Notes under the pieces: generated by a model
Database searches by the model: none
Told to the model about the DNA's origin: nothing
What the model saw: the letters and a program-made list of their open reading frames with translations, nothing else
In this document: piece by piece, positions 21,801 to 34,700 of the stretch
Layout of the letters: each line of letters begins with the position of its first letter
Numbering within the stretch: the stretch's first letter is position 1
Made by a program: the position numbers and the translations under genes
NCBI RefSeq assembly: GCF_020509005.1
Contig: NC_063015.1
Coordinates: 372,001-436,000 of the forward strand
Direction: 5' to 3'
From: Fulvia fulva
Taxonomy: Eukaryota > Ascomycota > Dothideomycetes > Mycosphaerellales > Mycosphaerellaceae
Length of the DNA: 64,000 nucleotides

Positions 21801-24800
21801 GTAAAGTCTTTTGAGAACCCGTCCGTATCTAGGGGAATGTTCGTATCTATTAAGATATAGCATCTTAAAGGGAGTTAATAATTAGGAAGTAATCTAGTAG
21901 CCTAAGGCATCTACAATAACTTAGCTTATAGGGAGATACCTTCTCTCCCCTTTAGCTTAGATAGACATCTAACACAATCAACACATTGGTTCCTAATATA
22001 TTACTATATACTCGTACTATTAGTTAGTTAAAGATTGATCTCTTACTCCACTCCGCTACTATCTACCCGTACCTGTTCAACAGTATCCCTTATTATTACC
22101 TCGTTTAAGAGTATAGCGGAGTTGATCAACCTATATAGTATAGCTTTACTATTTAGCTCGACCTTCTTCGCTACTAAGAACTAAGTATTTGTATAAGCAC
22201 CTTGACTATACTTAAGAATTCTGTTCTAAATTCGAGCGCGGATTATCTATTCTATAATCGCTCGTAAGCTTAGGTATAACCGAATATTCCGCGCCTACTA
22301 CGGTTTATACGTAATCGTTATAATCTTCTAAGGAGGCATAACATTATATCTAATCTGCCGTATATAGCTAAAATCCTACGCTAGGACACCTTCTCGGTTA
22401 AAGAGCATTTTATTAAACATTTGTCTTTCCTTAGCCGAGGGAGCGATACTAACCTTAATACTAGCGAGCCTTTTAGGTATAATCCTCGAGCCGCGCTCGA
22501 TACTAGAAAACTTTTTAATAAGATACCTCTTATCGAACGGGCCTTACCCTACTAGTATTAGAGATTCCTAGTAAAGGGCCTTCCGCTTCTAATCTATATT
22601 CCTATCTACTTTCGACTAAGGCCTCTCGTAAACGCTTGTATTAACAGGTCTTCTCTTGTCAGCTTTTCGCTTATATATAGTAAATATATACGGCATCCTA
22701 ATACCGGGTCTATATAACCCTACGTCTCGTTTCTAAGCCTACCGATTAATCTGGCCCTGTTTCAGGATCTCCGTACACTAGTCGCCCTATACAAAGTATA
22801 CATTTGTAATGACCTGCTCTCCTAGAGCGTTAGTAGTCACCTTAGCGCTCAAGTTTTAGCGGTTCCCTAGCAGTCCTAGCAATTTCTTCGAATACGGGCT
22901 AAGGTCGAGGACATTTTCTCTTTGTTATAATACGGGGCCGCGGTGATTCTTAAAGTAGTCGAAGACAGTCGTGTCTATAGGCTTAGGTTTTGGCTTCGTT
23001 ATACCTTCTTATCGATGTCGACGCGCCGTATTATTAGAACACTCCGCCCCTAATATATTCACTAAGGTCTCCCCGACTAGACTCGAAAAGCGGACTTGTT
23101 TTAAAACCGGACTTCTAATGCTTAACGCGGGTTAACTACCGTGAATTAACCCGCGTTCGTATTTTTCGAGGACTATAGAAGTTCTTAAAGAGTTTTGTAC
23201 TTGTTAGTACCTATAATAGCCGTGAACATTACACTTTTACCTTTCCTACTAGCGATTGTTCCCTCCTATAATCTATCGTTATAGTTACGGCCTATTAGTC
23301 GTACCTTCCTATACTAAGGGCGGCTAAGGATCGTAGGCGAATCTAGATTAGCGGAGACAAACATATCGATCTAGTAGTATATACTAAACACCTAAGTATT
23401 AAGCTTTGAAATTACCCCCTTAAACTTCGCTCTTCTACCCGCTCCTCGAAAGGATAAGTAGGCGCTAGGTACGATAGGCAAGCCAAATTTATATACTATC
23501 CTCGGGCTAATAATATTGACTTCAGATCCCTCGTTAAGTAAGGCTCGAGTCTAACCTTTACTAGTCCTAAGCTCGGTAACTACCTAAGGGCTAGGTACTA
23601 TTACAAAATCGTCTAGTATACTAGAGAGACCGATCTTTTTAATGTTCTCGTATAACTCGGCGGTAGGGATAGCATCCTTACTATATAACATCGTTAAGAA
23701 CATACCTATAAAGCGAGCTTAATAATTATCCCGAAAGACTTCTTTATTAGCCTCCTCTTCCTCGTCTTTATAGGTAGCGATATAACTCGTACGGACTTCA
23801 GTCCCTTTTTAGCTAGCTAACTTACGGACGGTAGTAAGCTTAGACTATAGATTAGGGGTATTTACTACTCTCCTAAACAAGGTAGTCTTAAACTAGCGAC
23901 TATACCGAAACTAGTCCCGGGCATTAACGTTTAGAAACGTAGTCTAAAGGGTTTGATTGATCTAATAGGTCACTCCCTCCTCCTTAGTAACGGGCCTATC
24001 TCTAGTACCGTACTATCGGACGTAGTTATTAATCCTTATCGTCTTTATATTCTATAGCCGTTTATGCTATACGAATAGGGCATTAATAGGCCCTACCGGC
24101 TATTCTAAGGGCGTAGGCCTTGACTTAGCTCGAGGCTTAGGTGCCCTTCTTCTAAGAGTCTCCCCTAATGCTACCGTTAACTAGCTTCTACTAGCCCTAG
24201 AACCGGCGTCTCTAATTATCTCTACCTCCTTCTAACCGAGTTCTTCCTACCGGATCTCCTCTTCGAGTTCTTATCGTATAGCTTTAGCGGCCTCGGCTCG
24301 TACTCTTAATGTCTATATACTAGACCTACTTTAAGGATTCGGGCTCTTTATAATTCCTACTAGAGCTTTGCCTCGAGATTTATTACTCTAGATTAGGTAG
24401 GCCTTAACCTTAACCTCGTCGTAGTTTATAATCCTACTCCCTTATAGAGCCGGTTCTTCTTCTTCCTTAAACTAGATCTAGTAACTACTAGCGGCCGTCG
24501 GTTACTACCTAGATCTAGTATCCTAAGGGCCGTATTCTATAAGGTGTCGGTTGTTAGGTAGAGGTTTAGAGTAGTTAGGAAGCTTTACGCTTAAGACACT
24601 AGTATAATCTCGACCTATCTACTGTTTCCGAAGCGTAGGGATTTTCATGTCCTTATTAAATAGAATCGGGCTATCGTGTTCCTTAAGCTACGGAAGTATA
24701 TAAAGGAGCTTAGGTTTGCTATAGTCCCGTCGGAAGTTGAACTTAGGGGAATTTAGATCAGTCTTCTTTCCTAGGTACTACTAGATGTTCGTCGCTAAAA

Positions 24801-25018
24801 AGACATACCCTTATAAGATAAGGAATAGTATCGCGGGGCACCTATTAAGCGCTTTAGACTGCTCGCGGTTCTATAACTAAGGGCGCTATATTAAGTAAAC
24901 CTATAGTTTAGGCACTCGATCGGGGTTCTCTAGTTATATAGGCCTTTAATTTTCACTAGGGTTAAAGGATCTAACCTCCGCCGCGCGACGTCGTTAGTAA
25001 GCCCGAATACTTATTTCT
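18900..25018 (-). mobile_element. Gypsy G, RIP-mutated Ty3/Gypsy element (pol part)
   Basis: Minus-strand traces of a Gypsy integrase: near 19475-19560 the reading VGDLIVEFDKPFKEDLS fits an integrase C-terminal domain. Near 20110-19880 it gives AIAKFLYEIV..NNASVNEGEVE..ISPYYPQ, the core of a fungal Gypsy integrase with the usual D of DGG changed to N. RT and Gag lie towards 25000. Interrupted by a solo LTR (21848-22082) and by Copia-1 (25019-30633); the Gag side continues at 30634-31198. Too many stops for any product. LTRs not identified. Confidence 0.65.
21848..22082 (+). repeat. Solo LTR of the Copia-1 family, inverted, RIP-mutated
   Basis: 235 bp, the same length as the Copia-1 LTR and its reverse complement with many G-to-A and C-to-T changes (TATTAAGATATAGCATC at the start, CCTGTTCAACA at the end). 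A perfect 5-bp duplication GTATC flanks it (21843-21847 and 22083-22087). No internal domain remains, so LTR-LTR recombination removed it. Confidence 0.85.
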
Positions 25019-25253
25019 TGTTAAACAGGTACGGGTGGATAGCAGCGGAGTGGAGTAAGAGATCAATCTTCAACTGACTAATAGCACGAGCATGCAGCAA
25101 TATATCAGGAACCAATATGTTGATTGTGTTGGATGTCTATCTAAGCTAAAGGGGAGAGAAGGTATCTCCCTACAAGCTGAGTCATCGTGGATGCCTCAGG
25201 CTGCCAGATCACTTCCTGATTGTTGACTCCCTTTGAGATGCTACATCTTAACA
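25019..25253 (-). repeat. Copia-1 3' LTR
   Basis: TGTTAAACAGG...CATCTTAACA. A purine-rich AGTGGGAG (minus strand, 25261-25254) directly upstream on the element strand is the probable polypurine tract. Confidence 0.9.
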
Positions 25254-25318
25254 CTCCCACTCATCTCGTATGGGAGGTTACAGTCTGCTCACTTCCTGTC
25301 AATAGTACTTGGACCTTT

Positions 25319-28300
25319 TTATGACAGGTTCAGCTGGCTTACAAACCTCTGGAAGTGTGGACCAGTCTTTGGTTTTGTAAACCCGTCTGCAACCATCTCA
25401 GAGGTTGGGGTGTACTCAACAGCAATAAGCCTCCTCCACCAAAGTTTCCTAACAGCGTTATAGGCAATGTCAATGTGCTTCGACTTGTCATGAACATGTG
25501 CATCTTTCACTAGGGTGAGGGCAGCTTGATTGTCACCTCTTAATTGGACTGGTCTCAAATTTGATACAGTCTCCTGGTTTCTAGTGATTCTTGGTTGATG
25601 GGAACAGTCTCCCACTAACTCTGGACAATCCATTTCTCTTAGCAGTGAAGCTAGGAATTGGGACTGCTTCGCACATGCATTCATAGCCATGTATTCAGCC
25701 TCCATTGTGGATGTTGCTACAGACTTTTGCTTCTTGCTCATCCAAGAAACTGGTGCCCCACAGAGGAAGAAGACATACCCAAGGATTGAGACTCTGTCTG
25801 CTTTGTCCATTGCATAATCAGAATCACAGTATCCAATAAGGTGTCCTTTTCCAGACTTTGAGAACTGAAGTCCTAGATCAGGGTATGATCTTAGGTACCT
25901 AGTGATCTTCTTCAAAGCCTTCATGTGGTAGGTGGATGGGTCACTCACAAATGAGCTCATCCTTCCTAGGGCAAAAGCAATGTCTGGCCTTGTGATTGTT
26001 GCTGGCCACATCCAAGTACCATTAATACTCTGGTACTCTGCCTTGTCACACCTCTCATCCATGTGGCTTGAAGGTTTGAGGGCCTCATAGCTGTCCATGG
26101 GTGAGTGTGTAGGTGCTGCCTTCTCATGGTTCATTCCCATCTTGGCTAGGCTGTCCCTAACAAAGTGTCCTTGGTCAAGTTTCAGGATTCCTCTCTTCCT
26201 GTCCCTTGTGACTCTCATGCTAAGGATCTTTTCAGGTTCACCTAGATCTTTGATCTTGAAGATCTTGCCAAGTTCTCTTTTGAACCAGAGAACATCTGTC
26301 AACTTTGGTGCAGCAATTAGAATGTCATCCACATGTATAAGGATTATGATCTCCCTCTTCTTATGGATAAGTAGGCATGGATCCACTTCTGACTGTGTGA
26401 ATCCAATCTCTCTGAGCTTTGACACACAGAGTTGATTCCAATCTCTAGCTGCTTGCTTAAGTCCATACAAGCTTTTGAGGATTTTGAACACCATGTTTGG
26501 TGGAAGCTCAACTCCTGGTGGTGGTAACATGAAGATGTCTTCATGGAGGGTGCTTTCTGTGAATGCATTGTTCACATCCACTTGGTGAAGATGAAGATCC
26601 TTCTTACACACAATAGCCATAAACACCCTAAGGGTGTCCTGTCTTACTGTAGGTGCAAATGTCTCCATAAAGTCAACACCAAACTTCTGTGAGAAGCCCC
26701 TTGCAACTAGTCTAGCCTTGAACTTTTCAATAGCTCCACTAATGCTTCTCTTAATATCAGAGACCCATCTTGATGTAACCAGATTTGCTCCTTTTGGTGG
26801 AACAGAATTTTCCCAGGTGTTGTTACTCTGTAGAGCATCTAGTTCCTTTTGGATTGCTTCCTTCCAAAGATGTCCCCATTTCTTGTCATTCACAGCATCC
26901 TTGTAGGATTTTGGAATTGGGACCTCTTGCTTGTATGCAATGGCTTCTACAGTTGCTGCAAAGGCCATTTCCTCAACTTCTTCCAGGAATTCGCTATCCC
27001 ATGGTATTGAACTGTCCACTGATTGCATGGCTGCAAAGAAAGCTTGGTGAAAAGCAGCAAGGTTCTCTGAGAGGTCCATTGCTTCTCCCACTTCAGTGGT
27101 TAGTTCGGGCTTAGGGACTATGGATCTTGGGGCTTTCTGTTTCATGTCATAGCCCTCAACATCATAGTCAGCCTTTCTCTTTCCAAGGGATGATTTAGGG
27201 ACCGTCACTTGTGACCTAGTAACGTCTATTTCCTGGGGATCTAGGGAGCTTCTCTCAATTGGCTGATCGATTTTCTGAAATTCCCCTACGTTCTCCGGAG
27301 GCTGGGGAAGTTGCACAAACAGCTTTCTCGGCTGAGCGACTTTAGGGCTCTCAATTGGCTGATCTATTTCGGGGGGGCTCTGATGGACGCCTGAATGGTA
27401 GGTAGATTGTCCTAAGGATACGTTCTTCCTCGGCCTTCCTAAGGGCTTCCTAGCTGGTGCACTGCTTAGTAGATTCAATGTTGGAACATTGAGACCCATA
27501 TCACCTCCAGGCTGGTCCTCAAAGAAGTCTGCATGTGTGTGTTGTTTAACAGCTCTCATGTCTGGTTCCCAAAAGAGCCAGGCTTTAGCTGTGTTTTCAA
27601 CATACCCAACAAACACTGCTTCTTTACCCCTATTCATTAGCTTGTCACTTCTTGCCCATTGAGGTTGGGATCTTGTGTCCATATAGACAACAGCTTTGCA
27701 TCCCCAAACTTTCAAATGGTTGATGGTCGGTTTGATACCATCAAAAGCCTCATCTAGTGAAACCTTGAACCCATCGTAATCTGGGCCATTTGGCAGTTTG
27801 TTCCTCATATAAGTTTGGGCCTCTAGTGCTTCAGGCCAAAATTCAACCGGCATTTTAGCCTCTTCAAGCATTGCCCTTATAGAGTCCTCTAAGGTTTGTA
27901 TTGACCTCTCAACTGGTCCATTCTGTAGAGAGTTGTATGCCTCAGTCGGCTCGAGCCCAATCCCCAAATCCTTCTCCCACTGCTTCACTAATGCAATAAG
28001 TTCTTTTGCATTGTCAAGTCTTACTGCTTTCAGCTGCGCTGATGATTTCCTCTCTGCTTTGATCTTCCAGTTCTGGAGAGCAACTGGAGCATCTTCTCTT
28101 TTCCTAAGAGGAAAGGTCCACTTCTTCCTAGAGAAGTTGTCAACAATCTCAAGCCAGTATTTGAATCCTAGTCTTGAGATTGGTAGTGGGCCACATATGT
28201 CAATAGATACAAGGGCAAGTCTTTCAGGTCTTCTCTCTGTAACTTTGCCTTTGTACTTCTTCATCTTTGCTATTGAGCATACTCTGCACTGGTGAAAGCC

Positions 28301-29950
28301 ATCCTTAGGGATAGGAATGGGTTCTTTCAAGTCTGTTACCTTGTGAAGATTCTGGAGCAAATTCTTCCCAAAGTGTGCAAATCTTCTATGCCAAAGCTCC
28401 CACCGCTTCAGGTCGGTCTCTGATTAAGCAGTCACAAAGGCATTCTCCATTGGTGGTGTACATGATGAGTAATGTGCTCGTTCTTGTAGGAGAGGAGAAA
28501 TCTCATCAATGAATGGAACCCCCCCAAGGAGCTTTGTCTGGACAACAGTCTCACCAGAGGGGGAAACAAGAGAAAATGATGGAGGTTGCACACCAAACTG
28601 CTTGCTAAACTGGTTCCATGAAACCAGGTTCACTCCTAGCTTGGGTACAAGCAGGACATCTTCCAAAACAACTTTTCTGCCAGCTCTCCCACTCATCTCT
28701 GCATTCCCAATATGAGTGGCCAATAAAAACCCACCTCCCACTTTGATCCATTTCTTCCTTGTCAAGGGAGTCATAGATCTAAAGAGGCAGCTTTGGTCAG
28801 TCATATGGGATGAAGCACAGGAGTCAAGTAACCACTCTGACGAGGGGAACTTGCCTTGGACTTCTGCAGTTGAGTGAGCCACTTCATCATACTCATCATC
28901 ATCAGACATTGTCTCTGGGGATGAGCTGCATGGTGACTCTTGGGCGGAGAAACCTTTTCCAGTCTTCTTTGCTTTAGAGGTATAAGACTAGGCCTGGTTC
29001 TTCTGGAGTGACAGCATGTCAGAGCTGAGTTTCTTCACCATTTTCTTAAGTTCTTCCATAGAGGACTTCTCTCTTGGTGTCCTCCTTGAAGTGGGTGGTG
29101 GAGTTCTCTTCTTCTTGACATGTGTTGTATTCTGGGAAGATGGTGGTTGGGAATGAGATCTAAGGACCTTTCTTGCCTCAGGCAAACTAGGGCAGTCCTT
29201 GATCAGATGATCCTTCTCACAGAGAAGGCAGGAGAGTGGTCTTGCTAGACCTGAAGGCTTGACCCAGGTGGCTGCCATGCCATACTCAGCCTTAGAGGGA
29301 TCCAACCTGGCTTCTTGAGCTTCAAGGATCTTTAAGGTCCTTTCATGATCCATCTTTGGCTGAGCCATGATAGTATCCCTGGCTACATAGTAGTCAGGTG
29401 GCAGTGAGCTTAAGAGCTGGGTCATCCTCACATCAGCTTTCCTGTAATGCTGACCCTCTGGGTCAACATCAGCAATCCTTTTTCCAAGAGAAACCAGGTG
29501 TGTCCATGCAGATCTGATGGTGAACTCTTCACTCATCTCAAAGGTCACAAATTGCTTTGTGAGCTCATGTGCATGGGTTAGTAGCACCTGGCTATACTTG
29601 TTCCAGAGATACACCCACTTCTCAGCAGCTCTTCCAGATTCACATGAGCCCTCAAGCTCAAATTCATCTTCTTCTGTGATCCTACTAAGGATACTGAAGT
29701 TGCATACTGCATTGTGTCTTGTCCATGTTGGCGTATTGAGGATCTCTTTGGTTGTAGCCTCTTCTTGGAGTTTCAGAGTCTTGCCCTTGATGTTGTCAAA
29801 AGACACTTCCATTAGGTCATCAATTGCAAAGAATGCTGATTGGCTCTCCATCTTGTATCTCTGAAGGTTGAACCATCTCTTCTAATTGTCCCTCCCAAGA
29901 ATTGGGATTTTGCCTCCCTTCTCCTCTGTCTTCTCTTGGTATGAATCCAT
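25319..29950 (-). pseudogene. Copia-1 Gag-Pol polyprotein with three nonsense codons
   Basis: Single 1543-codon frame from ATG 29950 to 25319. Gag holds a zinc knuckle CLLCEKDHLIKDC. Protease: WLLDSCASSHMTD (about residue 378), with Cys where most Copia proteases have Gly. Integrase: zinc domain ELWHRRFAH..CRVC, then VSIDICGP, RLDNAKE and NGPVERSIQ as the DDE core. RT: FKARLVARGFSQ, VDVNNAF and HVDDILIAA. RNase H: GYCDSDYA and STMEAEYMA. Stops at 29884-29882 (TAG), 28990-28988 (TAG) and 28426-28424 (TAA) sit in continuous sense sequence and are RIP-type (Q or W to stop). From 28360 to the end the frame is fully open (1013 codons), so the RT-integrase part is well preserved. Confidence 0.9.
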
Positions 29951-30383
29951 AATAAATTGGATGTAATGAAACAAGGTGTGTATGTTCCAAGGTGGTGGCT
30001 CAGATCCTGCTGAGGCTTCTGGTGTAGAATGGGAAAGTTCGTAGGTGTGGATACCAAGGCCTGCTTGGTAAAGTAAAGAAGGAGCGGTGTGAGGTCTCGG
30101 GGCTAGGACACAGGTCTGTCTCTCCTAGCAGAGCTTCAAATGACTTACTTGAAGTCCTTCTTGATAGTATCTCGATGCAGTTCTGCCTACAGAGTATCTT
30201 CAAGGTATTGGCTTTAAGTAAGCCGCACAGAGTCCTTGTCTGGGTTACCTATCACTTAGTATCGAACTAAGCTCCTTGATAGGATAGACGGGGTAGACTT
30301 CTGATTCCCAGATGTTTTCTGCTACGATAGCAAGGGATACAAGTAACCTGTACTGATATAGGTTGCTCTTATTCCTGCACAAA

Positions 30384-30398
30384 CCCGGGCTCATAACC
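30384..30398 (-). promoter_or_regulatory. Copia-1 primer-binding site (half initiator tRNA-Met)
   Basis: Directly downstream of the 5' LTR on the minus strand: GGTTATGAGCCCGGG. It pairs with the anticodon stem-loop of initiator tRNA-Met (GGGCTCATAACC), the internal half-tRNA priming known from Copia of Drosophila. The identical string is in Copia-2 (52662-52676). Confidence 0.75.
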
Positions 30399-30633
30399 TG
30401 TTAAACAGGTACGGGTGGATGGCAGCGGAGTGGAGTAAGAGATCAATCTTCAACTGACTAATAGCACGAGCATGCAGCAATATATCAGGAACCAATATGT
30501 TGATTGTGTTGGATGTCTATCTAAGCTAAAGGGGAGAGAAGGTATCTCCCTACAAGCTGAGTCATCGTGGATGCCTCAGGCTGCCAGATCACTTCCTGAT
30601 TGTTGACTCCCTTTAAGATGCTACATCTTAACA
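30399..30633 (-). repeat. Copia-1 5' LTR
   Basis: Same 235 bp as the 3' LTR, with G for A near 30430 and A for G near 30615. Confidence 0.9.
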
Positions 30634-31198
30634 TTTCTGCTATTTTCTGAATAAGGTCATCGTCGATAGTAGCGGAAATAGCTAGTTTATTAAGTATATT
30701 AATCTTAGGGATCAAGCGCGGTATCTACTTTATAACTAACCGATAAAGCTACGGTAAGGTAAGTAGAAACTCCGTATATACGGCCTTCTATCCTTCTTTA
30801 CTATTAGCGAGACTTGTCGCCTCGTCTAGTATCTTTTAAAAGCGCCGAAACTTCTTAGGCTACTTTAGATAGAGCCTACATTTCTTATAAACTGCCTTAG
30901 TAACTGACTCTAGGAGCCCCTAAAGTAGAAGACGGCTACGGGAGCTATTATCGAGGTCTTCGGGATCAATTAGGTCACTAGAGGCTACGAAGAGACGGAT
31001 AAACTCCTTTATATCCTATTCCTTAGGGCTTTTCCCTTACTCGGCCCGGACTATCTCTTCTAGATATTCTCGACTTCCTAACATTGAATAGGTATCGAAT
31101 CTCGAAAATTCAGCTAAGAAGGACCTCCTAAAGGTACTCCGCCTTACTTGCTATCCCTCTAACCTTATTACTAAACGTCGGATAGTAGTCTCGTAGTT
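30634..31198 (-). mobile_element. Gypsy G, Gag-side segment beyond Copia-1
   Basis: RIP-mutated sequence that continues Gypsy G after the TTTCT duplication. It ends abruptly where the LTR of Gypsy-1 begins. Confidence 0.5.
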
Positions 31199-31641
31199 TG
31201 TCAGGGCGAGAGCCTGGCCTATGAGATGCAAGGGTGAAAGCGAGAATGCAGGTGCGAAGTGCAGATGCAAAAGGGTATGGTATGATTGCTACACAAAACA
31301 AAAGACGAAGAAAGCAAGAGAGTCCTGGGGAAGGCCAGATATTTATACGCGACCCTCGCGAGTGCGTGTCCCCGCATCAACAGGGCTAACCCGTGCGAAG
31401 CCGCGCTCAGCAGCTTTGCTCAAAACCTTATTCCAACCTGCCCTACGTTCCGAGTCTTCCACGTGCTTCAAGGTTTGGTAGAGGGGTGAATTTGGAGGGC
31501 TAGGTCCCGTAGTGAATGTTGCGGGGCATGTGATTCTTGGCGCTCACACACCAAGCTGGACTGTCACTTCTTGACGACTTCTGAGCGCTCTGAGGCTCTT
31601 CTGTCCCCACCTTCTGTACACTCTGTGGGGAGACCATGACA
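31199..31641 (-). repeat. Gypsy-1 3' LTR
   Basis: 443 bp, TGTCAGGGCGAGAGCC..GGGGAGACCATGACA. Partner at 36893-37335. Confidence 0.92.
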
Positions 31642-31751
31642 GTAGCCCCCCCGAACAAAGCTGAGTTCCTACGAAGCCGTAGTAGTTCCACATATCGAGG
31701 ATGTTCAGCTTCAGTACCAGGCCTAGGCCTGATGTTATGGTCGATACACCA

Positions 31752-34700
31752 TTAGTAAGCCCCGTCGAAGAGCTCAGATTCGAAGAGCCTGCCGATGTTG
31801 ACTTCTGGGCCGTCTGCGCGGGCGTGGTATTCTTCGATTGCTTGACGATTGAAGATGATATGTTGGATAGGTTCCTATGAGGTATCCTACTTAGGGCAAC
31901 CTTGCCATTCGACTTCATACTTGATCGGCGGTAGTCCTTCAACGTCGTTAGGCTCTGCGCGGATTCCCCGGATCTTGCGGACGGCATAGTCGTCAGAAGG
32001 TAGGTTAATAGGCTCGTCGACTTCTACTTCATCGGGAGGACCTGGCATGTCTTGGTTTTGGTTCGGGAATGGGTCCTTAGCCGACGGCCGAAGGCGTACG
32101 GGATGGAAGACGTCGTGGATCTTCATGTTCGCAGGAAGAGCTAGACGGTAGGCGTGTGAACTGATACGCTCGGTGATCTCAAAAGGACCTAGGTTCTTCC
32201 AGTTCAGCTTCTTGGAGGGGCGGTCCGTCTTGATGTTCTTAGAGTTGAGGTAGACCATATCGCCTACTTAGTAGTCGGGAGCTGGCTGGCGACGACGATT
32301 GGCTTGATCCTCGTAGATTGCTTGTGCGTACACCATCTCGTCGTGAACTTCTTCATGGATCTGTGAGAGCATAGTAGCGAACGCGTCTGCTGCTTGCTCG
32401 TTTGCGTCTTCGGTAGGCGGGAGAGGTTCTTCTAGTTCCATGCCTGTACGAGGGTAGTAACCTCTCGTAGTATAGAAGGGAGAGTAGCCAGTAGTCTCCG
32501 AGTCCCAGTTACGAGTAGCGAACTCCACCGCAGGGATATGCTGAGGCCAATCCTTCTGGTGGTAGTCGACGAAGCAACGAAGGACCTGCTCGAGGATAGC
32601 GTTCGTAATTTCGGTCTGGCCGTCGGTCTGTAGCTAAAAACTGGTCGAGAGGTTATGCTTGATGCCCAGGATAGCACACAGACGCTTCCAGAAGTGCGAG
32701 ATGAACTGGGTGCCTCTGTCAGAGGTGATGCTATCCGGGAGGCCTTGAAAGCGCCAGACGAATTCGTAGAACAAGCGAGCAGTCTCCTTTGCGGTCATGC
32801 TCCAGCACGGGATCATGTACCGGTCCTTGGAGTGACGGTCCACGATCACTAGAAGGGCCTTTGCTTTCACGCCGCTGAAGGTCTTGCCGTGAGGAAGATC
32901 GGTGATAAAGTCCATAGTGATGTGCTTCCACGGACGATCAGGAGCCGGGAGAGGGTGCAAGAGACCGTGGGGACGGTGGCGGTTAGCTTTGGCTCTTCGG
33001 CAAGTAGCGCAGTTCAGCACGTAGCGGCGGACGTCCTTCCAGGAATGCGGCCACTAGTAACACCTAGCGAGGAGCTTGTGGGTCTTGGCTACGCCTAGGT
33101 GACCCCCAGAGGCGGAGTCGTGGATGATTTGAAGAATCTCAGCTCGGATATTAGAGCCTTCGGGCTGCGGTACGTAAAGCTTCTTACGGAAGTAGACGAC
33201 ACCTTCCTAGAGCTCGTACTCGGACAGCGAGAAGCCCGGGAATGTCCTCGCGCCAGATCCAAGGGCCTGAACTAACTCTTGGGCGTCTATGTCGGCATCG
33301 TACGCTGTTCGTACTCGTGCCATAATGCCTTCGGGCTGCTCCTCATTATCAAACCCCTCAAAGTCTGATTCGGATGAGCCGTCGGTCGTTACTGAGCCCT
33401 CTTTATCGTCGTTCAAGTCCTCAGCGTCCGAGGCGTATTCTTTAGGCTCGGATTCATCGTCACTCTCGTCAAGGTAGGCAGGAGCGAGCACGAGAGTAGC
33501 AAAGGAAGCGGCGAGCGTAGGCTGGCTGTTCGATAGGTACTCTCGAAGCTCGGAAGAGAGGTTGTGCTCTTTGATGACTTGTTGCCCTGCGATTTGCCGG
33601 CCCCCTCTTCGATCAACTGGAGAGTCACCAGGGCGGCGGGTAAGGGCGTCGGCCATCGAGTTGGCCTTGCCGGGCGTGTACGAGATCACGAAGTTGAACC
33701 GGGAGAGGAACTCGCTCCAGCGGGCCTGGCGACGATTGAGCAGCTTGCTCTTCATAAAGTAGACGAGGTTCTTATGGTCGGAGCTTACTTGGACGGGCAT
33801 AGCAGAGCCTTCGAGCTCGGGGCGCCACTCTTCGAAAGCTTTGACGATGGCGAGAAGCTCCTTGTCGTAGATCTCGTAGTTACACTCCGTAGCGGTCATC
33901 TTCTTAGAGAGGAAGGCGACAGGTAACCAGGGGGATTTAGGCGAGCGGCGTTGTAGCAGGACACCGCCCACCACGCCGTCGGATGCGTCGGTCTCTACAC
34001 GGGTCTCCAGTTCGAAATCGAAGTGCTGTAGAAGCGGGTTCTCAACAAACTTCGCTTTGAGCAAGTCAAAAGCCTCCTGGCATTCGTCGGTCCAGGCGAA
34101 CTTCTCACCCTTGCGCGTGAGCTTCGTCAAAGGGCGTACCACGCCCGAAAATGCGTGGATGAAGCGGCGGTAGAAGTTGGCAAAGCCTAGGAAACCCTGG
34201 ACCTCTTTGACGTTCGTAGGAGCATCCCATTCGACGATAGCGTCGATCTTCTCTTGGTCCATCTTGATGCCGTCTGCGGTAATGATCAAACCAAGGAACT
34301 TGACTTCGGTCTTCTCAAACTCGCACTTGTCGATATCGAGCTGCAAGCCGGCGTCTGCGAGCTTCTGAAGGACCTTACAGACGTGCTCGCGGTGCTCCTC
34401 CTTGGTCTCGCTGTAGACTAGGATGTCGTCGATGTAGGCAGTGCAGAACTGATCGAGGAACTCCTGAAGGATGTCGTTAATGAAGTTCTGGAAGGTACTA
34501 GGCCCGTTACAAACGCCGAAGGGCATAACGAGCGACTCGAACAGCCCGTAGCGAGTACGGAAGGCTGTGAGATACTCGTGTCCTTCTGCCATTCGTAACT
34601 TGTTGAACGCAGCGATGACATCGAGCTTGGTGAAGTACTTGGCCTTAGAGAGGCGCTCGAGCGTCTCCTGAATCAACGGTATTGGGTAGCGGTTCTTCTT

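Larger units (their letters stand above)
25019..30633 (-). mobile_element. Copia-1, near-complete Ty1/Copia retrotransposon
   Basis: 5615 bp bounded by two 235-bp LTRs (25019-25253 and 30399-30633) that differ at two sites by eye, both A/G. Target duplication TTTCT at 25014-25018 and 30634-30638. Internal order on the minus strand is PBS, Gag, protease, integrase, RT, RNase H, a true Copia order. It inserted into Gypsy G, so it is younger than that copy. Confidence 0.93.

Noticed and set aside
27933..28295. Plus-strand frames within Copia-1
   Set aside because: Antisense shadows of the integrase coding frame.
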